A stretch of 64,000 bases of DNA from Candidatus Nitrosoglobus terrae (GCF_002356115.1 NZ_AP014836.1:1065001-1129000), one strand, 5' to 3'; counted from the stretch's first letter, positions 1 through 10,813 are shown. Program-made: numbers and translations. The notes: generated by a model not told the origin, from the letters alone.

Positions 1-1615
<1,615 letters not shown>

Positions 1616-1681
1616 TATAACACCCAAGCAAGTTAGGTAGATATGCATAGTTGCTTTAGAAATATTTCTTATATCAGTTTT

Positions 1682-1800
1682 TGCTTGGTAGCCATAGCGA
1701 GTAGGTCCCACCCAATCCCATTCCGAACTTGGAAGTGAAACTACTCAGCGCCGATGATAGTGTGGGGATACCCATGTGAAAGTAGGTCACTGCCAGGCAT
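1682..1800 (+). rRNA. rrf: 5S ribosomal RNA
   Basis: A 119-base 5S gene lies about 66 bases after the 23S end. The 5' TGCTTGGTAGCC pairs with the 3' end TGCCAGGCA, and the middle contains the conserved CCGAACTTGGAAGTGAAA and GCGCCGATGATAGTG blocks. No tRNA lies between 23S and 5S or after 5S, so this is the plain end of an rrn operon. Confidence 0.96.
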
Positions 1801-1813
1801 TTGTTATTTGTTG

Positions 1814-1850
1814 GCCCTCCTGTTCAAGTATCAGGAGGGCTTTTTATTTT
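1814..1850 (+). terminator. Rho-independent terminator of the rrn operon
   Basis: A perfect 9-bp stem GCCCTCCTG (1814-1822) and CAGGAGGGC (1832-1840) encloses a 9-base loop and is followed by TTTTTATTTT. It sits 14 bases after 5S and closes the rRNA operon before the ABC transporter gene. Confidence 0.93.
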
Positions 1851-1898
1851 GTCCATGTCTAACTAATCACTACTCCTTAATTCAATCCCAGTTCATCT

Positions 1899-3728
1899 AT
1901 GAAATCTCTCCCTTCCTATCAATCAATTACCCCCAACCAGCAATCCCCCCTTAATAGTAAAAGTTATAGCTGGAAAGGGATATTAGTAATGGTTTTACAG
2001 CACCGTCGTAAATTGTTACAGGCTCAAATAATAGCTGTACTTACTGCTCTATTAAGTGTCCCTGTCCCTTTATTAATGCCACTGTTAGTTGATGAGGTAT
2101 TACTAAAACAACCAGGGGTAATCGTATCAGCAGCTAATACTGTTTTTCCATTACAATGGCAAGGCCCTACCCTTTATATATTGTCTATAATGGTGTTAGT
2201 TCTACTCCTACGATTAAGTTCTCTATTACTCGGGGTGTGGCAAATGCGCCAGTTTACTTATATTGCTAAAGACATAACTTATCGCTTACGCCGAGGTTTA
2301 CTGCTTCATCTTGGACAAGTATCTATAACTAAATATGAAACTTTAGGTAGTGGTGCTATAGCTTCTCATTTTGTTACTGACTTAGATACTGTGGATCAAT
2401 TTATAGGTACTACCATCAGCAAATTCGTTATAGCAGCTCTAACTATTATTGGCGTTGCAATCGTTTTGCTTTGGGTGAATTGGCAACTTGGACTATTCAT
2501 TTTATTAATGAACCCCATTGTAGTTTATTTCACTATGGTTTTAAGCAAAAAAGTAAAACACTGGAAGTATAATGAAAATACGGCTTATGAAATCTTTCAG
2601 GGCACTCTTACAGAGACTTTAAATGCTATCCAACAGATTCGGGCTGCTAATCGGGAATCACACTATATTCAGCGGCTTATTATTTTAGCTAAAAAAGTAC
2701 GAAATCACTCCACCACTTATACTTGGAAAAGTGAGATGACCAATCGCTTATCTTTTTTACTATTTTTATGTGGAGTTGAAGTATTTCGAGCTACCGCAAT
2801 GTTATTGGTAGTTTTTTCTGATCTAACCATTGGGCAAATGTTTGCTGTATTTAGTTATCTATGGTTTATGATGGGCCCAGCACAAGAGGTGCTTAATATT
2901 CGCTATGCACTTGTAAGCGCGAAAGGTGCTCTTACACGCTTAAATCGGTTACTAGATTTAGAAATAGAACCTCATTATCCTCATCGTAAAAATCCCTTTG
3001 TAGATAAGCTTACCACTAGTGTATCTTTAAACAATATATGTTTTGCTTATGGCAATAACCCACAAGTGCTTAGCCATATTAGTCTTAGTATTAAGGCAGG
3101 AGAAAAAATAGCACTGGTTGGAACTAGTGGTGGCGGTAAAACTACTTTGGTTCAAATATTACTAGGATTACATATCCCTCAGTCTGGTAATATTTGCTTT
3201 GATAATATACCGGCTACTGAAATTGGTTTTGATATCATACGTAACAATATAGCCATTGTATTACAGCATCCTGCGCTATTTAACGATTCAGTACGAGCTA
3301 ATATTACATTAGGACGAGATATTTCTGATAATCAAATTTGGCGAGCCTTAGAGATTGCCCAGCTCCGTAAAACAGTGGAAGAAATGAAGCAGAGATTAGA
3401 TACTTCAATAGGATATCAAGGGATTAGACTCTCTGGTGGTCAGCAGCAGCGTTTAGCAATAGCACGAATGATTGTAACTGATCCTAAGATAGTAATTTTA
3501 GATGAGGCCACCTCAGCTTTGGATATAGAAACAGAAAGCCGATTATATCAAGCTCTAGGGGAATTTCTTAAAGGACGTACTACCATTATTATTGCTCACC
3601 GCCTAAGCGCTGTAAGGCAAGCCGAAAGGGTTTATGTTTTTGATAATGGCCAAGTTATTGAAGAAGGTCGCCCTAATGAATTAGCTTGTAATAACGGCTT
3701 CTACACTAATCTTTATGGTATAGCTTAA
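1899..3728 (+). CDS. ABC exporter half-transporter (fused membrane and ATPase domains)
   Basis: The 609-residue protein has the permease-ATPase fusion layout of MsbA/type-I-secretion exporters, which act as homodimers in the inner membrane. About six hydrophobic segments lie in residues 35-330. The ATPase domain follows, with Walker A GTSGGGKTT (408-416), signature LSGGQ (511-515), Walker B ILDEAT (Asp535, Glu536) and the H-loop His567. No N-terminal C39 peptidase domain is present. The substrate cannot be read from the sequence, and there is no adjacent membrane-fusion protein. The ATG at 1899 lacks a clear Shine-Dalgarno, so the first 20-30 residues are uncertain. The gene lies 49 bases after the rrn terminator; the next gene starts 17 bases downstream. 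Confidence 0.88.
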   Translation: MKSLPSYQSITPNQQSPLNSKSYSWKGILVMVLQHRRKLLQAQIIAVLTALLSVPVPLLMPLLVDEVLLKQPGVIVSAANTVFPLQWQGPTLYILSIMVLVLLLRLSSLLLGVWQMRQFTYIAKDITYRLRRGLLLHLGQVSITKYETLGSGAIASHFVTDLDTVDQFIGTTISKFVIAALTIIGVAIVLLWVNWQLGLFILLMNPIVVYFTMVLSKKVKHWKYNENTAYEIFQGTLTETLNAIQQIRAANRESHYIQRLIILAKKVRNHSTTYTWKSEMTNRLSFLLFLCGVEVFRATAMLLVVFSDLTIGQMFAVFSYLWFMMGPAQEVLNIRYALVSAKGALTRLNRLLDLEIEPHYPHRKNPFVDKLTTSVSLNNICFAYGNNPQVLSHISLSIKAGEKIALVGTSGGGKTTLVQILLGLHIPQSGNICFDNIPATEIGFDIIRNNIAIVLQHPALFNDSVRANITLGRDISDNQIWRALEIAQLRKTVEEMKQRLDTSIGYQGIRLSGGQQQRLAIARMIVTDPKIVILDEATSALDIETESRLYQALGEFLKGRTTIIIAHRLSAVRQAERVYVFDNGQVIEEGRPNELACNNGFYTNLYGIA

Positions 3729-3745
3729 TTCTGAAACCTTTAAAT

Positions 3746-5548
3746 ATGTATTTTATGAAAGCTTCTTTTCCCATAATTTTGACTTTTTTACTAATTAGCT
3801 GCCAAGCGCCAGATAATGCCCATAACACATCTGCTCAAATAGTCACAATGCTACATCGTCTCTTTCAGGATGAATGGGAACGTTATTTGCGAGAACATCC
3901 TGTATTCTCTTCTTCTATAGGTGATCGCCGCTATAACGATAAATGGGGCGATAATTCTCTGGTAGCCATTCGTTCTCGACATGAAGAGGATAAAAGGGCG
4001 CTTAGGCAACTTCTTAGTATCAACCGAGAGTTATTACCTGAAAACGAGAAGCTTAACTATGATCTCTTTAAACAGCCATTAGAAGTTGATATAGAAGGTT
4101 TCCAATATCGGACATTTCTAATGCCTCTTGATCAGTTAGGCGGGATCCAGAATTTACATGAAACAGTCGAACGTTTACGGTTACAGACAGAAGAGGATTT
4201 TCGTGATTGGATTACTCGGTTAAAACAGGTTAATCGAGTGATCCAAGACACAATAGATCTTATGAAGATAGGCATAAAGGAAGGACGTACTCAACCTAAA
4301 GTTATTATGGAGCGGATTCCAGATCAAATTGCGCGTCAAATCGTTGATGATCCTAAAGAAAGTCCTTTTTATCAAGTCTTTAGGGAAATACCTGAAGGTA
4401 TTCAAGCGACTACTCAAGTCGAGATCAAAAAGGAGGCAGAACAAACTATCGCAAATATTGTGATTCCTGCTTATCGTCAGTTCCAAATATTCTTTAATCA
4501 GCAATATTTACCAAACTGTCGAGATAATATAGGGGCAAATAGTTTACCAAATGGAAAATCATTTTATGCTTACCAAACTCGCCAATTCACCACAACAGAA
4601 CTCACCCCAAAGGAAATCCATGAGATTGGCCTTAAAGAAGTTAATAGAATTCGCAATGAAATGGAAGAGTTGATTAATCAGCTTAAATTTGGTGGCAACT
4701 TCAATGAATTTCTAAGATTCCTACGCACGGATCCTCAATTTTACTATCAAGATCCCAAAGCACTTTTACAGGGCTATCGAGCAATTGCTAAGAGAATTGA
4801 TCCTGAGTTAGTCAAAATTTTTAGAAAACTACCACGTATGCCTTATGGGATAAAACCCATTCCCATGTCTTCTGCACCAGATACAGTAACCGGGTATTAC
4901 CAGCCTCCCGCTGCTGATGGCAGTCGAGCAGGATACTATTATGTTAATTTATATAAACCTGAAGCGCGTCCTAAATATGAAATGGAAGTGCTTACCTTGC
5001 ATGAGGCTGTTCCTGGTCACCATCTACAGATCGCGCTTCAGCAGGAATTAACGGATCTACCAAATTTTCGCCGTTTCTCAGGTTTTACGGCTTTTGAAGA
5101 AGGCTGGGGATTATATGCAGAAAGTTTGGGCGAAGATCTTGGGCTTTATCAAGATCTTTATTCAAAATTTGGCCAATTAACTTATGAAATGTGGCGGGCA
5201 GCCCGATTAGTAGTGGATACAGGCATCCATTCTAAAGGATGGACTAGGCAGCAAGCTATCGATTTTTTTAAAGAAAATACTGCAAAAGCAGAATATGATA
5301 TTGCGAATGAGATTGATCGCTATATCGCCTGGCCTGGCCAAGCTTTAGCTTATAAAATTGGGGAGCTAAAAATTAAGGCGTTACAACAGGAGGCTTCTAT
5401 GATTTTGGGTAGTCATTTTGATATTCGAGCTTTCCATGACGCATTACTTAGCAATGGAGCTCTACCTCTAGGTATTCTAGAGCAGAATATTAATAAATGG
5501 ATTAAAGATCAGCAAGAAAGTTACAAAATTACTAAAAAATCACCCTAG
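3746..5548 (+). CDS. DUF885 family lipoprotein, predicted metallopeptidase
   Basis: The 600-residue protein begins with a lipoprotein signal; the lipobox is LISC with Cys19 as the predicted lipidated residue, or Cys16 if Met4 is the start. It carries the family's zinc motif HEAVPGHH (His419, Glu420, His425/His426) and a downstream acidic segment AFEEGWGLYAE (Glu451/Glu452), the arrangement expected of a gluzincin-type peptidase. Length and motifs match DUF885 proteins, which are mostly uncharacterised; a few relatives hydrolyse peptides. It is probably anchored in the periplasm. It follows the ABC exporter after 17 bases, so the two may be cotranscribed, but no shared function is shown. Confidence 0.85.
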   Translation: MYFMKASFPIILTFLLISCQAPDNAHNTSAQIVTMLHRLFQDEWERYLREHPVFSSSIGDRRYNDKWGDNSLVAIRSRHEEDKRALRQLLSINRELLPENEKLNYDLFKQPLEVDIEGFQYRTFLMPLDQLGGIQNLHETVERLRLQTEEDFRDWITRLKQVNRVIQDTIDLMKIGIKEGRTQPKVIMERIPDQIARQIVDDPKESPFYQVFREIPEGIQATTQVEIKKEAEQTIANIVIPAYRQFQIFFNQQYLPNCRDNIGANSLPNGKSFYAYQTRQFTTTELTPKEIHEIGLKEVNRIRNEMEELINQLKFGGNFNEFLRFLRTDPQFYYQDPKALLQGYRAIAKRIDPELVKIFRKLPRMPYGIKPIPMSSAPDTVTGYYQPPAADGSRAGYYYVNLYKPEARPKYEMEVLTLHEAVPGHHLQIALQQELTDLPNFRRFSGFTAFEEGWGLYAESLGEDLGLYQDLYSKFGQLTYEMWRAARLVVDTGIHSKGWTRQQAIDFFKENTAKAEYDIANEIDRYIAWPGQALAYKIGELKIKALQQEASMILGSHFDIRAFHDALLSNGALPLGILEQNINKWIKDQQESYKITKKSP

Positions 5549-5558
5549 CTACTATAAG

Positions 5559-5645
5559 TGGTGCCGAGGGCGAGAATCGAACTCGCACGGTGTTTCCACC
5601 ACCAGATTTTGAGTCTGGCGCGTCTACCAATTTCGCCACCCCGGC
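5559..5645 (-). tRNA. leuX: tRNA-Leu (anticodon CAA)
   Basis: Read on the minus strand, an 87-base class-II tRNA has acceptor GCCGGGG paired with CCTCGGC (one G-U), discriminator A and an encoded CCA. The anticodon stem CCAGA/TCTGG holds loop CTCAAAA, giving CAA, which reads UUG. The long variable arm and TTCGATTC T-loop fit leucine. The symbol follows E. coli usage for the CAA isoacceptor. The gene lies between two plus-strand protein genes, only 19 bases from the queA start codon. Confidence 0.96.
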
Positions 5646-5654
5646 ATCAACATT

Positions 5655-5660
5655 ATTATA
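5655..5660 (-). promoter_or_regulatory. -10 element of the tRNA-Leu(CAA) promoter
   Basis: On the minus strand a perfect TATAAT lies 9 bases upstream of the tRNA 5' end, which would give a leader of only about 3 bases. The region where the -35 box should be (5678-5684) reads TAGAAA, a poor match, and lies inside the queA coding sequence. Confidence 0.55.
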
Positions 5661-5664
5661 TCTT

Positions 5665-6699
5665 ATGCAGCTTAGTGATTTCTACTATGATCTACCTAAA
5701 AATCTAATCGCTGATTATCCTCCGAAGCAACGGGGAGGGAGTCGGTTGCTGTTTTTAGATCCTGACTCTGGATTGTTGATAGATCAGCAATTTTCAAATC
5801 TTTCCACTCTATTATCCGAGAAAGATTTACTTATACTTAATGATACTAAAGTAATTCCAGCTCGACTTTTGGGAGTTAAAACCAGTGGCGGTAAAGTAGA
5901 GGTACTCATAGAACGAATTTTAAATCAACATCTAGCTTTAGCTCATGTACGTCCGGGTAAAACTGCTCAAGCTGGACATCGATTAGTGCTAGAGCAATCT
6001 GTTGAAGTAATTATAGGAAAGTGTATCTTAGATTTAGTGGAGCTACATTTTTTAGATCCTCGCCCTCTACCGCAGATTCTTGATGAGGTAGGCCGTATCC
6101 CTCTACCTCCCTATATTCGTCGAGAAATGAGTACCCTTGATAGCGAGCGATATCAAACTATTTACGCTTCTCGCCCCGGAGCTATTGCAGCACCTACAGC
6201 AGGTTTACACTTTAATGAATTTTTATTGAAACAGTTACAGGCCAAAGGTGTACAAATAGGCTATATCACATTACATGTAGGTACTGGGACTTTTCAGCCA
6301 GTACGAGTAGAGCATATTCATCAGCACCGGATGCATTCAGAGTATATAGAGATTTCAGAGCAAGTCTGCGCTCAAATACAGGCTACTAAACAGCAAGGAG
6401 GACGGGTAATAGCGGTAGGAACGACAACAGTACGGGCACTTGAAAGCGCCTCTGTATCAGGATTGCTTAGCCCTTATCAGGGAGAGACTGAGATTTTTAT
6501 TTTCCCTGGTTACCGGTTTCATACCATAGATGCACTCATTACCAATTTCCATCTACCGAAGAGTACCTTACTTATGCTGGTATGTGCTTTTGCTGGACGA
6601 GAAAAAATATTGGCCGCCTACCAGCACGCAGTGAAAAAAGGCTATCGTTTTTTTAGCTATGGCGATGCTATGTTTATAACTTCTGCAAAAACAGCTTGA
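5665..6699 (+). CDS. queA: S-adenosylmethionine:tRNA ribosyltransferase-isomerase QueA
   Basis: This enzyme transfers and isomerises the ribosyl part of SAM onto preQ1 in tRNA to form epoxyqueuosine at position 34. From the ATG at 5665 the product is 344 residues, the normal family length, and starts with the typical MQLSDFYYDLP. Conserved blocks include LLILNDTKVIPARL, GGKVEVLIER, APTAGLHF and VGTGTFQPV. The frame is open upstream to 5590, but that part lies inside tRNA-Leu and encodes no family sequence. The usual partner tgt is not next door; instead trmJ follows after 3 bases. Confidence 0.96.
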   Translation: MQLSDFYYDLPKNLIADYPPKQRGGSRLLFLDPDSGLLIDQQFSNLSTLLSEKDLLILNDTKVIPARLLGVKTSGGKVEVLIERILNQHLALAHVRPGKTAQAGHRLVLEQSVEVIIGKCILDLVELHFLDPRPLPQILDEVGRIPLPPYIRREMSTLDSERYQTIYASRPGAIAAPTAGLHFNEFLLKQLQAKGVQIGYITLHVGTGTFQPVRVEHIHQHRMHSEYIEISEQVCAQIQATKQQGGRVIAVGTTTVRALESASVSGLLSPYQGETEIFIFPGYRFHTIDALITNFHLPKSTLLMLVCAFAGREKILAAYQHAVKKGYRFFSYGDAMFITSAKTA

Positions 6700-6702
6700 T
6701 TT

Positions 6703-7455
6703 ATGTCACTAGCAAGAGTGCGTATTGTGCTAGTAGAAACCACTCACCCTGGTAATATTGGCGCTGCAGCGCGAGCTATGCACACGATGGGATTATCTCG
6801 GCTATACTTAGTTAACCCAAAGGATTTTCCTTCAGCTATAGCTACCGCTAGAGCCTCTGGTGCAGATCATTTATTGGCTCAGGCTAAAATTTTTCCTAGC
6901 TTGCTTCACGCGATATCAGATTGCCAAATAGTATTTGGGTTAAGTGCTAGGCAGAGAAATATCTCTTCACCAGCTATAGATGCCCGTGCTTGCGGTATTT
7001 TAGTTGTTAAAGAAGCAGCTAAACAAGAAGTGGCCATAGTATTTGGCTGCGAACACTCAGGAATTTCTAATGCTGAATTAGATTACTGTAATTATTTAGT
7101 TCATATTCCTAGTAATCCAATATATAGATCCCTTAATCTAGGGGCAGCAGTGCAGGTAGTAGTTTATGAGATACAGATGGCTTATAGGATAGGAGCTATT
7201 TCTTCTTCTAAACAGCCCCTAGGGTCAGACTTATTAGCATCAGCTAGCGAAGTAGAAGGATTTTTTAAGCATCTAGAAGAGGCCCTTATTGATATTGATT
7301 TTCTTAATCCAAACAAACCTCGATTTTTAATACGCCGTCTACGTCGTTTATTTTTGCGCACTCATCTTGATATCAAAGAAATTAATATCTTACGAGGGAT
7401 TTTAACCGCTGTGCAGAAAATCATTCACCTAGGACAAAATACAAATACTCATTAG
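6703..7455 (+). CDS. trmJ: tRNA (cytidine/uridine-2'-O-)-methyltransferase TrmJ
   Basis: A SpoU/SPOUT-class methyltransferase of 250 residues, expected to methylate the 2'-O of tRNA position 32. The N-terminal motif VETTHPGNIGAAARAM and the knot motifs VFGCEHSGISNAEL and IPSNPIYRSLNLGAAVQV are diagnostic of the family. It starts 3 bases after the queA stop, so it belongs to the same operon. In many gammaproteobacteria trmJ also precedes cysE and the isc genes, as here. Confidence 0.94.
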   Translation: MSLARVRIVLVETTHPGNIGAAARAMHTMGLSRLYLVNPKDFPSAIATARASGADHLLAQAKIFPSLLHAISDCQIVFGLSARQRNISSPAIDARACGILVVKEAAKQEVAIVFGCEHSGISNAELDYCNYLVHIPSNPIYRSLNLGAAVQVVVYEIQMAYRIGAISSSKQPLGSDLLASASEVEGFFKHLEEALIDIDFLNPNKPRFLIRRLRRLFLRTHLDIKEINILRGILTAVQKIIHLGQNTNTH

Positions 7456-7485
7456 GCCAGTAACGCCGGTAAATTAACCAAGAAT

Positions 7486-8223
7486 ATGTTCACCCACTTT
7501 CAAGAAGAAATAAATTGTATTTTTGAGCGCGATCCGGCGGCGCGCAATATTTTAGAAATTATCACGACTTATCCTGGATTTCACGCCATTTTATGGCATC
7601 GGTTTAGTCACTATTTATGGAATCTTAGGATTAAATGGCCAGCGCGTATAATTTCTGCCTTAAGCCGTTGGCTTACGGGGATTGAGATCCATCCAGGAGC
7701 AAGGATTGGACGACGTTTTTTTATCGATCATGGCATGGGTGTAGTGATTGGTGAAACTGCAGAGATTGGTGATGACTGTACGATTTATCATGGAGTAACA
7801 CTAGGTGGAACAAGTTGGGAGAAGGGTAAACGTCATCCCACTCTAGGAAATAATGTAATTGTTGGAGCTGGGGCTAAAATCTTAGGGCCTATTTATATCG
7901 GTAGTAGAGCTCGAATTGGTTCTAATGCGGTGGTGGTTAAAAATGTCCCAGAAGATTCCACTGTAGTAGGTGTACCTGGGTATATAGTTCAGCCGAAAGG
8001 GGAAAGAGAAAAAGATAGATATAACAATAATATAATAGGTAAATGTATTGAATTTAATGCTTATGGCGAATCTCATGATACGCCTGATCCTATTGAGTAT
8101 GCTATTTTTGATCTAATCGAGCGTGTCAATTATTTAAGTAACCGTATTGAACAAATAACAATTATAGTTCAAGAATTAAAAACGGTAGCTTCGGAAGAGA
8201 ATTTAGATTCTGATAAGCATTAA
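7486..8223 (+). CDS. cysE: Serine O-acetyltransferase CysE
   Basis: It makes O-acetylserine from serine and acetyl-CoA, the first step of cysteine synthesis. The 245-residue protein has an N-terminal helical domain followed by left-handed beta-helix hexapeptide repeats ([52 protein letters not shown]). The His of FIDHGMG is the usual catalytic residue. The C-terminal tail after about residue 170 is less conserved and hydrophilic. It lies 30 bases after trmJ and 125 bases before a cysteine desulfurase, linking cysteine supply with sulfur mobilisation. Confidence 0.94.
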   Translation: MFTHFQEEINCIFERDPAARNILEIITTYPGFHAILWHRFSHYLWNLRIKWPARIISALSRWLTGIEIHPGARIGRRFFIDHGMGVVIGETAEIGDDCTIYHGVTLGGTSWEKGKRHPTLGNNVIVGAGAKILGPIYIGSRARIGSNAVVVKNVPEDSTVVGVPGYIVQPKGEREKDRYNNNIIGKCIEFNAYGESHDTPDPIEYAIFDLIERVNYLSNRIEQITIIVQELKTVASEENLDSDKH

Positions 8224-8268
8224 AACTTATTTTAGAGCAATATGTTATGTATTGAAAAATTAAAGATT

Positions 8269-8298
8269 TTGATTTGGACTCCATATTGCCTCTATAAC
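8269..8298 (+). promoter_or_regulatory. Possible sigma-70 promoter for the desulfurase-iscA pair
   Basis: TTGATT (8269-8274), an 18-base spacer and TATAAC (8293-8298) lie about 50 bases before the desulfurase ATG. The gap after cysE (125 bases) is long enough for a separate promoter. No clear IscR operator was recognised. Confidence 0.4.
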
Positions 8299-8348
8299 AT
8301 ACCAATCATGATAGAAATTCATTGATCCCTTTAAGGAGTGAATCTGGT

Positions 8349-9503
8349 ATGGCAATTTATTTCGACCACAATGCAGGCTCGCCTCTAGATAAACGGGTGT
8401 TGGAAGCAATGCTTCCCTATCTGCAAGAGCAGCAAGGCAATCCATCCAGCGTACATCGCTATGGGCGTATTGCCAAAGAAGCAATAGAGCAGGCTCGTAT
8501 TCAGGTAGCTACGTTAATTCACGCCGATCCTGCTCAGGTTATTTTCACTAGCGGTGGCACTGAAGCTAATAATTTAGCCCTATTTGGCGTAATGGGATCT
8601 CACCCTAACGGCCGGCTCGCTATTAGTGCTATAGAGCATTCCTCTATTCAAGAACCCGCTTTCGCTTTACGTACGCGAGGTGTTGAAGTCACCGAAATTA
8701 AGGTAGATTTTCACGGAAAAATCACCATTTCAAATCTTGAGAGAGCATTATATCCTAATAATCAGCTAGTCTCTGTCATGTGGGCAAGTAATGAAACTGG
8801 AGTTCTGCAAGAAATTTTTGCTATAAGCGAATATGCTCGATCCAGAGGGAGTTTGTTTCATACCGATGCGGTACAGGCTATAGGGAAGGTGCCTATTGAT
8901 TTTCATCGTAGTGGTGCCCATCTTATGAGTATTTCTGCCCATAAAATGGGGGGGCCTAAGGGAGTAGGCGCATTAGTGGTAGACAGTCATTTAGATATCG
9001 TACCTCTGTTACTTGGAGGCGGGCAAGAGAAAGGGCTACGTAGTGGTACTGAAAATGTAGCTGCCATTGTAGGTTTTGGTAAAGCAGCTGAACTTGCCAG
9101 TGTTGAGATAGATCAACGTAGGAAAGAATGGTTTCAGCTGAGGGAACACTTTGAACGATCCTTACAACTACAGTTACCAGAGGCTGTGATCTTTGGAAGT
9201 GGGACAGAACGTTTACCTAATACTGTATTTTTTGCCGTACCAAAAATTGAAGGAGAGACCTTATTAATGGCTTTAGATAAGGCAGGAATTGGGGTTTCCA
9301 GCGGTTCTGCTTGTGGTAGTGGTAACCATCAGCCTAGCCATGTATTACTAGCTATGGGAATTACACCAGAGTTAGCCCAAGGTGCTATTCGTGTTAGTAT
9401 AGGAGTAGGTAATACCTTGTCTCAAGTAGATGAACTATTAGTAGTATTAAAAAATCAAATAGAGAGATTTCAACAAATATTATTGCGTAGTGCTGCATGG
9501 TAA
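8349..9503 (+). CDS. Cysteine desulfurase (IscS/NifS family)
   Basis: A PLP enzyme that takes sulfur from cysteine for Fe-S clusters and thiolation. The start at 8349 is chosen because AAGGAG (8333-8338) lies 10 bases before it and the product opens with the family's MAIYFDHNA; the frame is open further upstream to 8322. The protein is 384 residues. PLP lysine is Lys199 in SAHKMGGPKG, and the sulfur-accepting Cys322 lies in SSGSACGSG. The normal IscS partners IscR and IscU are absent here and only an IscA-type gene follows, so whether this is the housekeeping IscS or a NifS-like paralogue is open. Confidence 0.9.
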   Translation: MAIYFDHNAGSPLDKRVLEAMLPYLQEQQGNPSSVHRYGRIAKEAIEQARIQVATLIHADPAQVIFTSGGTEANNLALFGVMGSHPNGRLAISAIEHSSIQEPAFALRTRGVEVTEIKVDFHGKITISNLERALYPNNQLVSVMWASNETGVLQEIFAISEYARSRGSLFHTDAVQAIGKVPIDFHRSGAHLMSISAHKMGGPKGVGALVVDSHLDIVPLLLGGGQEKGLRSGTENVAAIVGFGKAAELASVEIDQRRKEWFQLREHFERSLQLQLPEAVIFGSGTERLPNTVFFAVPKIEGETLLMALDKAGIGVSSGSACGSGNHQPSHVLLAMGITPELAQGAIRVSIGVGNTLSQVDELLVVLKNQIERFQQILLRSAAW

Positions 9504-9525
9504 ATAAAGGAAGGAAAGATAAGAG

Positions 9526-9849
9526 ATGGCAATTACAATGACCGATTCAGCAGTAAAACAGATCAAAAAAATACTCTCTCAGCAAGAGAGCATAAAAGGT
9601 TTACGTGTAGGAGTAAAAAAGACCGGATGCTCTGGTTATTCTTATACTATTGGTTTTGCAAATGAAATCGAGCCTGATGACGCTCTGTTTGAAAAAGACG
9701 GTGTTAAAGTTCTCATTGATAAACAAGCTTTAACCTTAATTGACGGTACTGAGCTGGACTATAGACGCGAGGGTTTAAACGAAAGCTTTAAATTTAAAAA
9801 CCCTAATATTAATGCAACCTGCGGTTGTGGGGAAAGTTTTAGTGTATAA
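9526..9849 (+). CDS. iscA: IscA/HesB-family iron-sulfur carrier
   Basis: The 107-residue A-type carrier has the three invariant cysteines that bind iron or an Fe-S cluster: Cys35 in GCSGYSY, and Cys99 and Cys101 in CGCGESF. It lies 22 bases after the desulfurase with AGGAAAG upstream, so the two are cotranscribed. Length and motifs fit IscA; ErpA or SufA cannot be excluded from the sequence alone. Confidence 0.92.
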   Translation: MAITMTDSAVKQIKKILSQQESIKGLRVGVKKTGCSGYSYTIGFANEIEPDDALFEKDGVKVLIDKQALTLIDGTELDYRREGLNESFKFKNPNINATCGCGESFSV

Positions 9850-9873
9850 ATTATTGAAACAGAATAAAAAAAT

Positions 9874-9905
9874 AAAAAGGCCTCATTTTAGAGGCCTTTT
9901 TATTA
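9874..9905. terminator. Bidirectional terminator between iscA and the BI-1 gene
   Basis: A perfect 11-bp stem AAAAAGGCCTC (9874-9884) and GAGGCCTTTTT (9891-9901) with a 6-base loop has A- and T-runs on the two sides. It therefore can stop transcription from both the plus-strand iscA and the minus-strand membrane-protein gene that converge here. Confidence 0.92.
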
Positions 9906-9918
9906 TTAATATTTTAGC

Positions 9919-10590
9919 TTATCGATTATTATTAAGCGCACTTAATAGCTGTAATAAACTTAAAAATAAGTTATAAATCGCTACGTATAGGCTAACAGTA
10001 GCTGTAATATAATTAGTCTCACCACCATGAATAATCAGGCTAGTTTGAAATAGGATATAACCTGACATGAGCAGGATAAACATAGCAGAAACAGCTAAGG
10101 ATAGTGCTGGAATATGGAAAAACATAGCACCTAATCCTGCGAGGAAAGCTACGAGAATGCCCACTATTAAGAAGCCACCAATAAAACTAAAATCCTTTTG
10201 AGTTGTAATGGCATAGCCCGATAGGCCAAAGAAGATAACGCCAGTGCCTCCCAGAGCTAGCATAACTGTTTGATGGCCATTAGGTAGGTGTAAATATAGA
10301 TTGAGAATAGGTCCTAGCGTATAACCCATAAAACCTGTTAAGGCAAAAACTGCAATTAACCCAAACCCGCTATTACGTAGCGCATTAGTTAAAAATAATA
10401 AACCAAAATAGCCTACTAGTGTGATTACCCAATACACTGGAGCGGCATTAGTTGCCATCGCAATTCCAGCAGTAAAAGCGCTAAAAAGTAAGGTTGCAGC
10501 AAGAAGCGTGTAAGTGTTGCGTAGCAACTTATTGGTAGCCAGCACCGAAGGTGCAGCTGTACTTGAAATTATTTTGTCATTGTAACTCAT
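9919..10590 (-). CDS. Bax inhibitor-1 family membrane protein (YbhL/YccA-like)
   Basis: The 223-residue protein is almost entirely hydrophobic, with about seven transmembrane segments starting near residue 28. It carries the family's layout, including GLSGYAITTQKDFSFIGGFL in the middle and the C-terminal YVAIYNLFLSLLQLL. Bacterial relatives include YccA, which modulates FtsH, and YetJ, a pH-sensitive calcium channel. Which role applies here is not readable. It is a single-gene unit converging on iscA. Confidence 0.9.
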   Translation of the reverse strand: MSYNDKIISSTAAPSVLATNKLLRNTYTLLAATLLFSAFTAGIAMATNAAPVYWVITLVGYFGLLFLTNALRNSGFGLIAVFALTGFMGYTLGPILNLYLHLPNGHQTVMLALGGTGVIFFGLSGYAITTQKDFSFIGGFLIVGILVAFLAGLGAMFFHIPALSLAVSAMFILLMSGYILFQTSLIIHGGETNYITATVSLYVAIYNLFLSLLQLLSALNNNR

Positions 10591-10764
10591 AAATTTTAGC
10601 CTTCTTGATCAATCGGTAAATCAACTCTTAATTCTAGATAAGTAGCTTGTTAGTTAAATAAGACAATCGTTGAGCGACTTAGTTCGTAGCTTACTAGTTT
10701 TCTTAGAAATAGCAATAGCCTTATTTCTTTGGTATTTCTATAAAGATAAAGACTAGAAAAATAA

Positions 10765-10793
10765 TTGTGATATCAATCTCTATTTTGTATAAA
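10765..10793 (+). promoter_or_regulatory. Promoter of tRNA-Ser(TGA)
   Basis: TTGTGA (10765-10770), 17 bases, then TATAAA (10788-10793), followed about 20 bases later by the tRNA 5' end. Spacing is ideal and the surrounding DNA is AT-rich. Confidence 0.6.
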
Positions 10794-10813
10794 ATATATC
10801 AAACAAAATTTTT

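Noticed and set aside
5590..5664. N-terminal extension of queA to 5590
   Set aside because: That part overlaps tRNA-Leu and encodes nothing like QueA; the ATG at 5665 gives the standard start and length.
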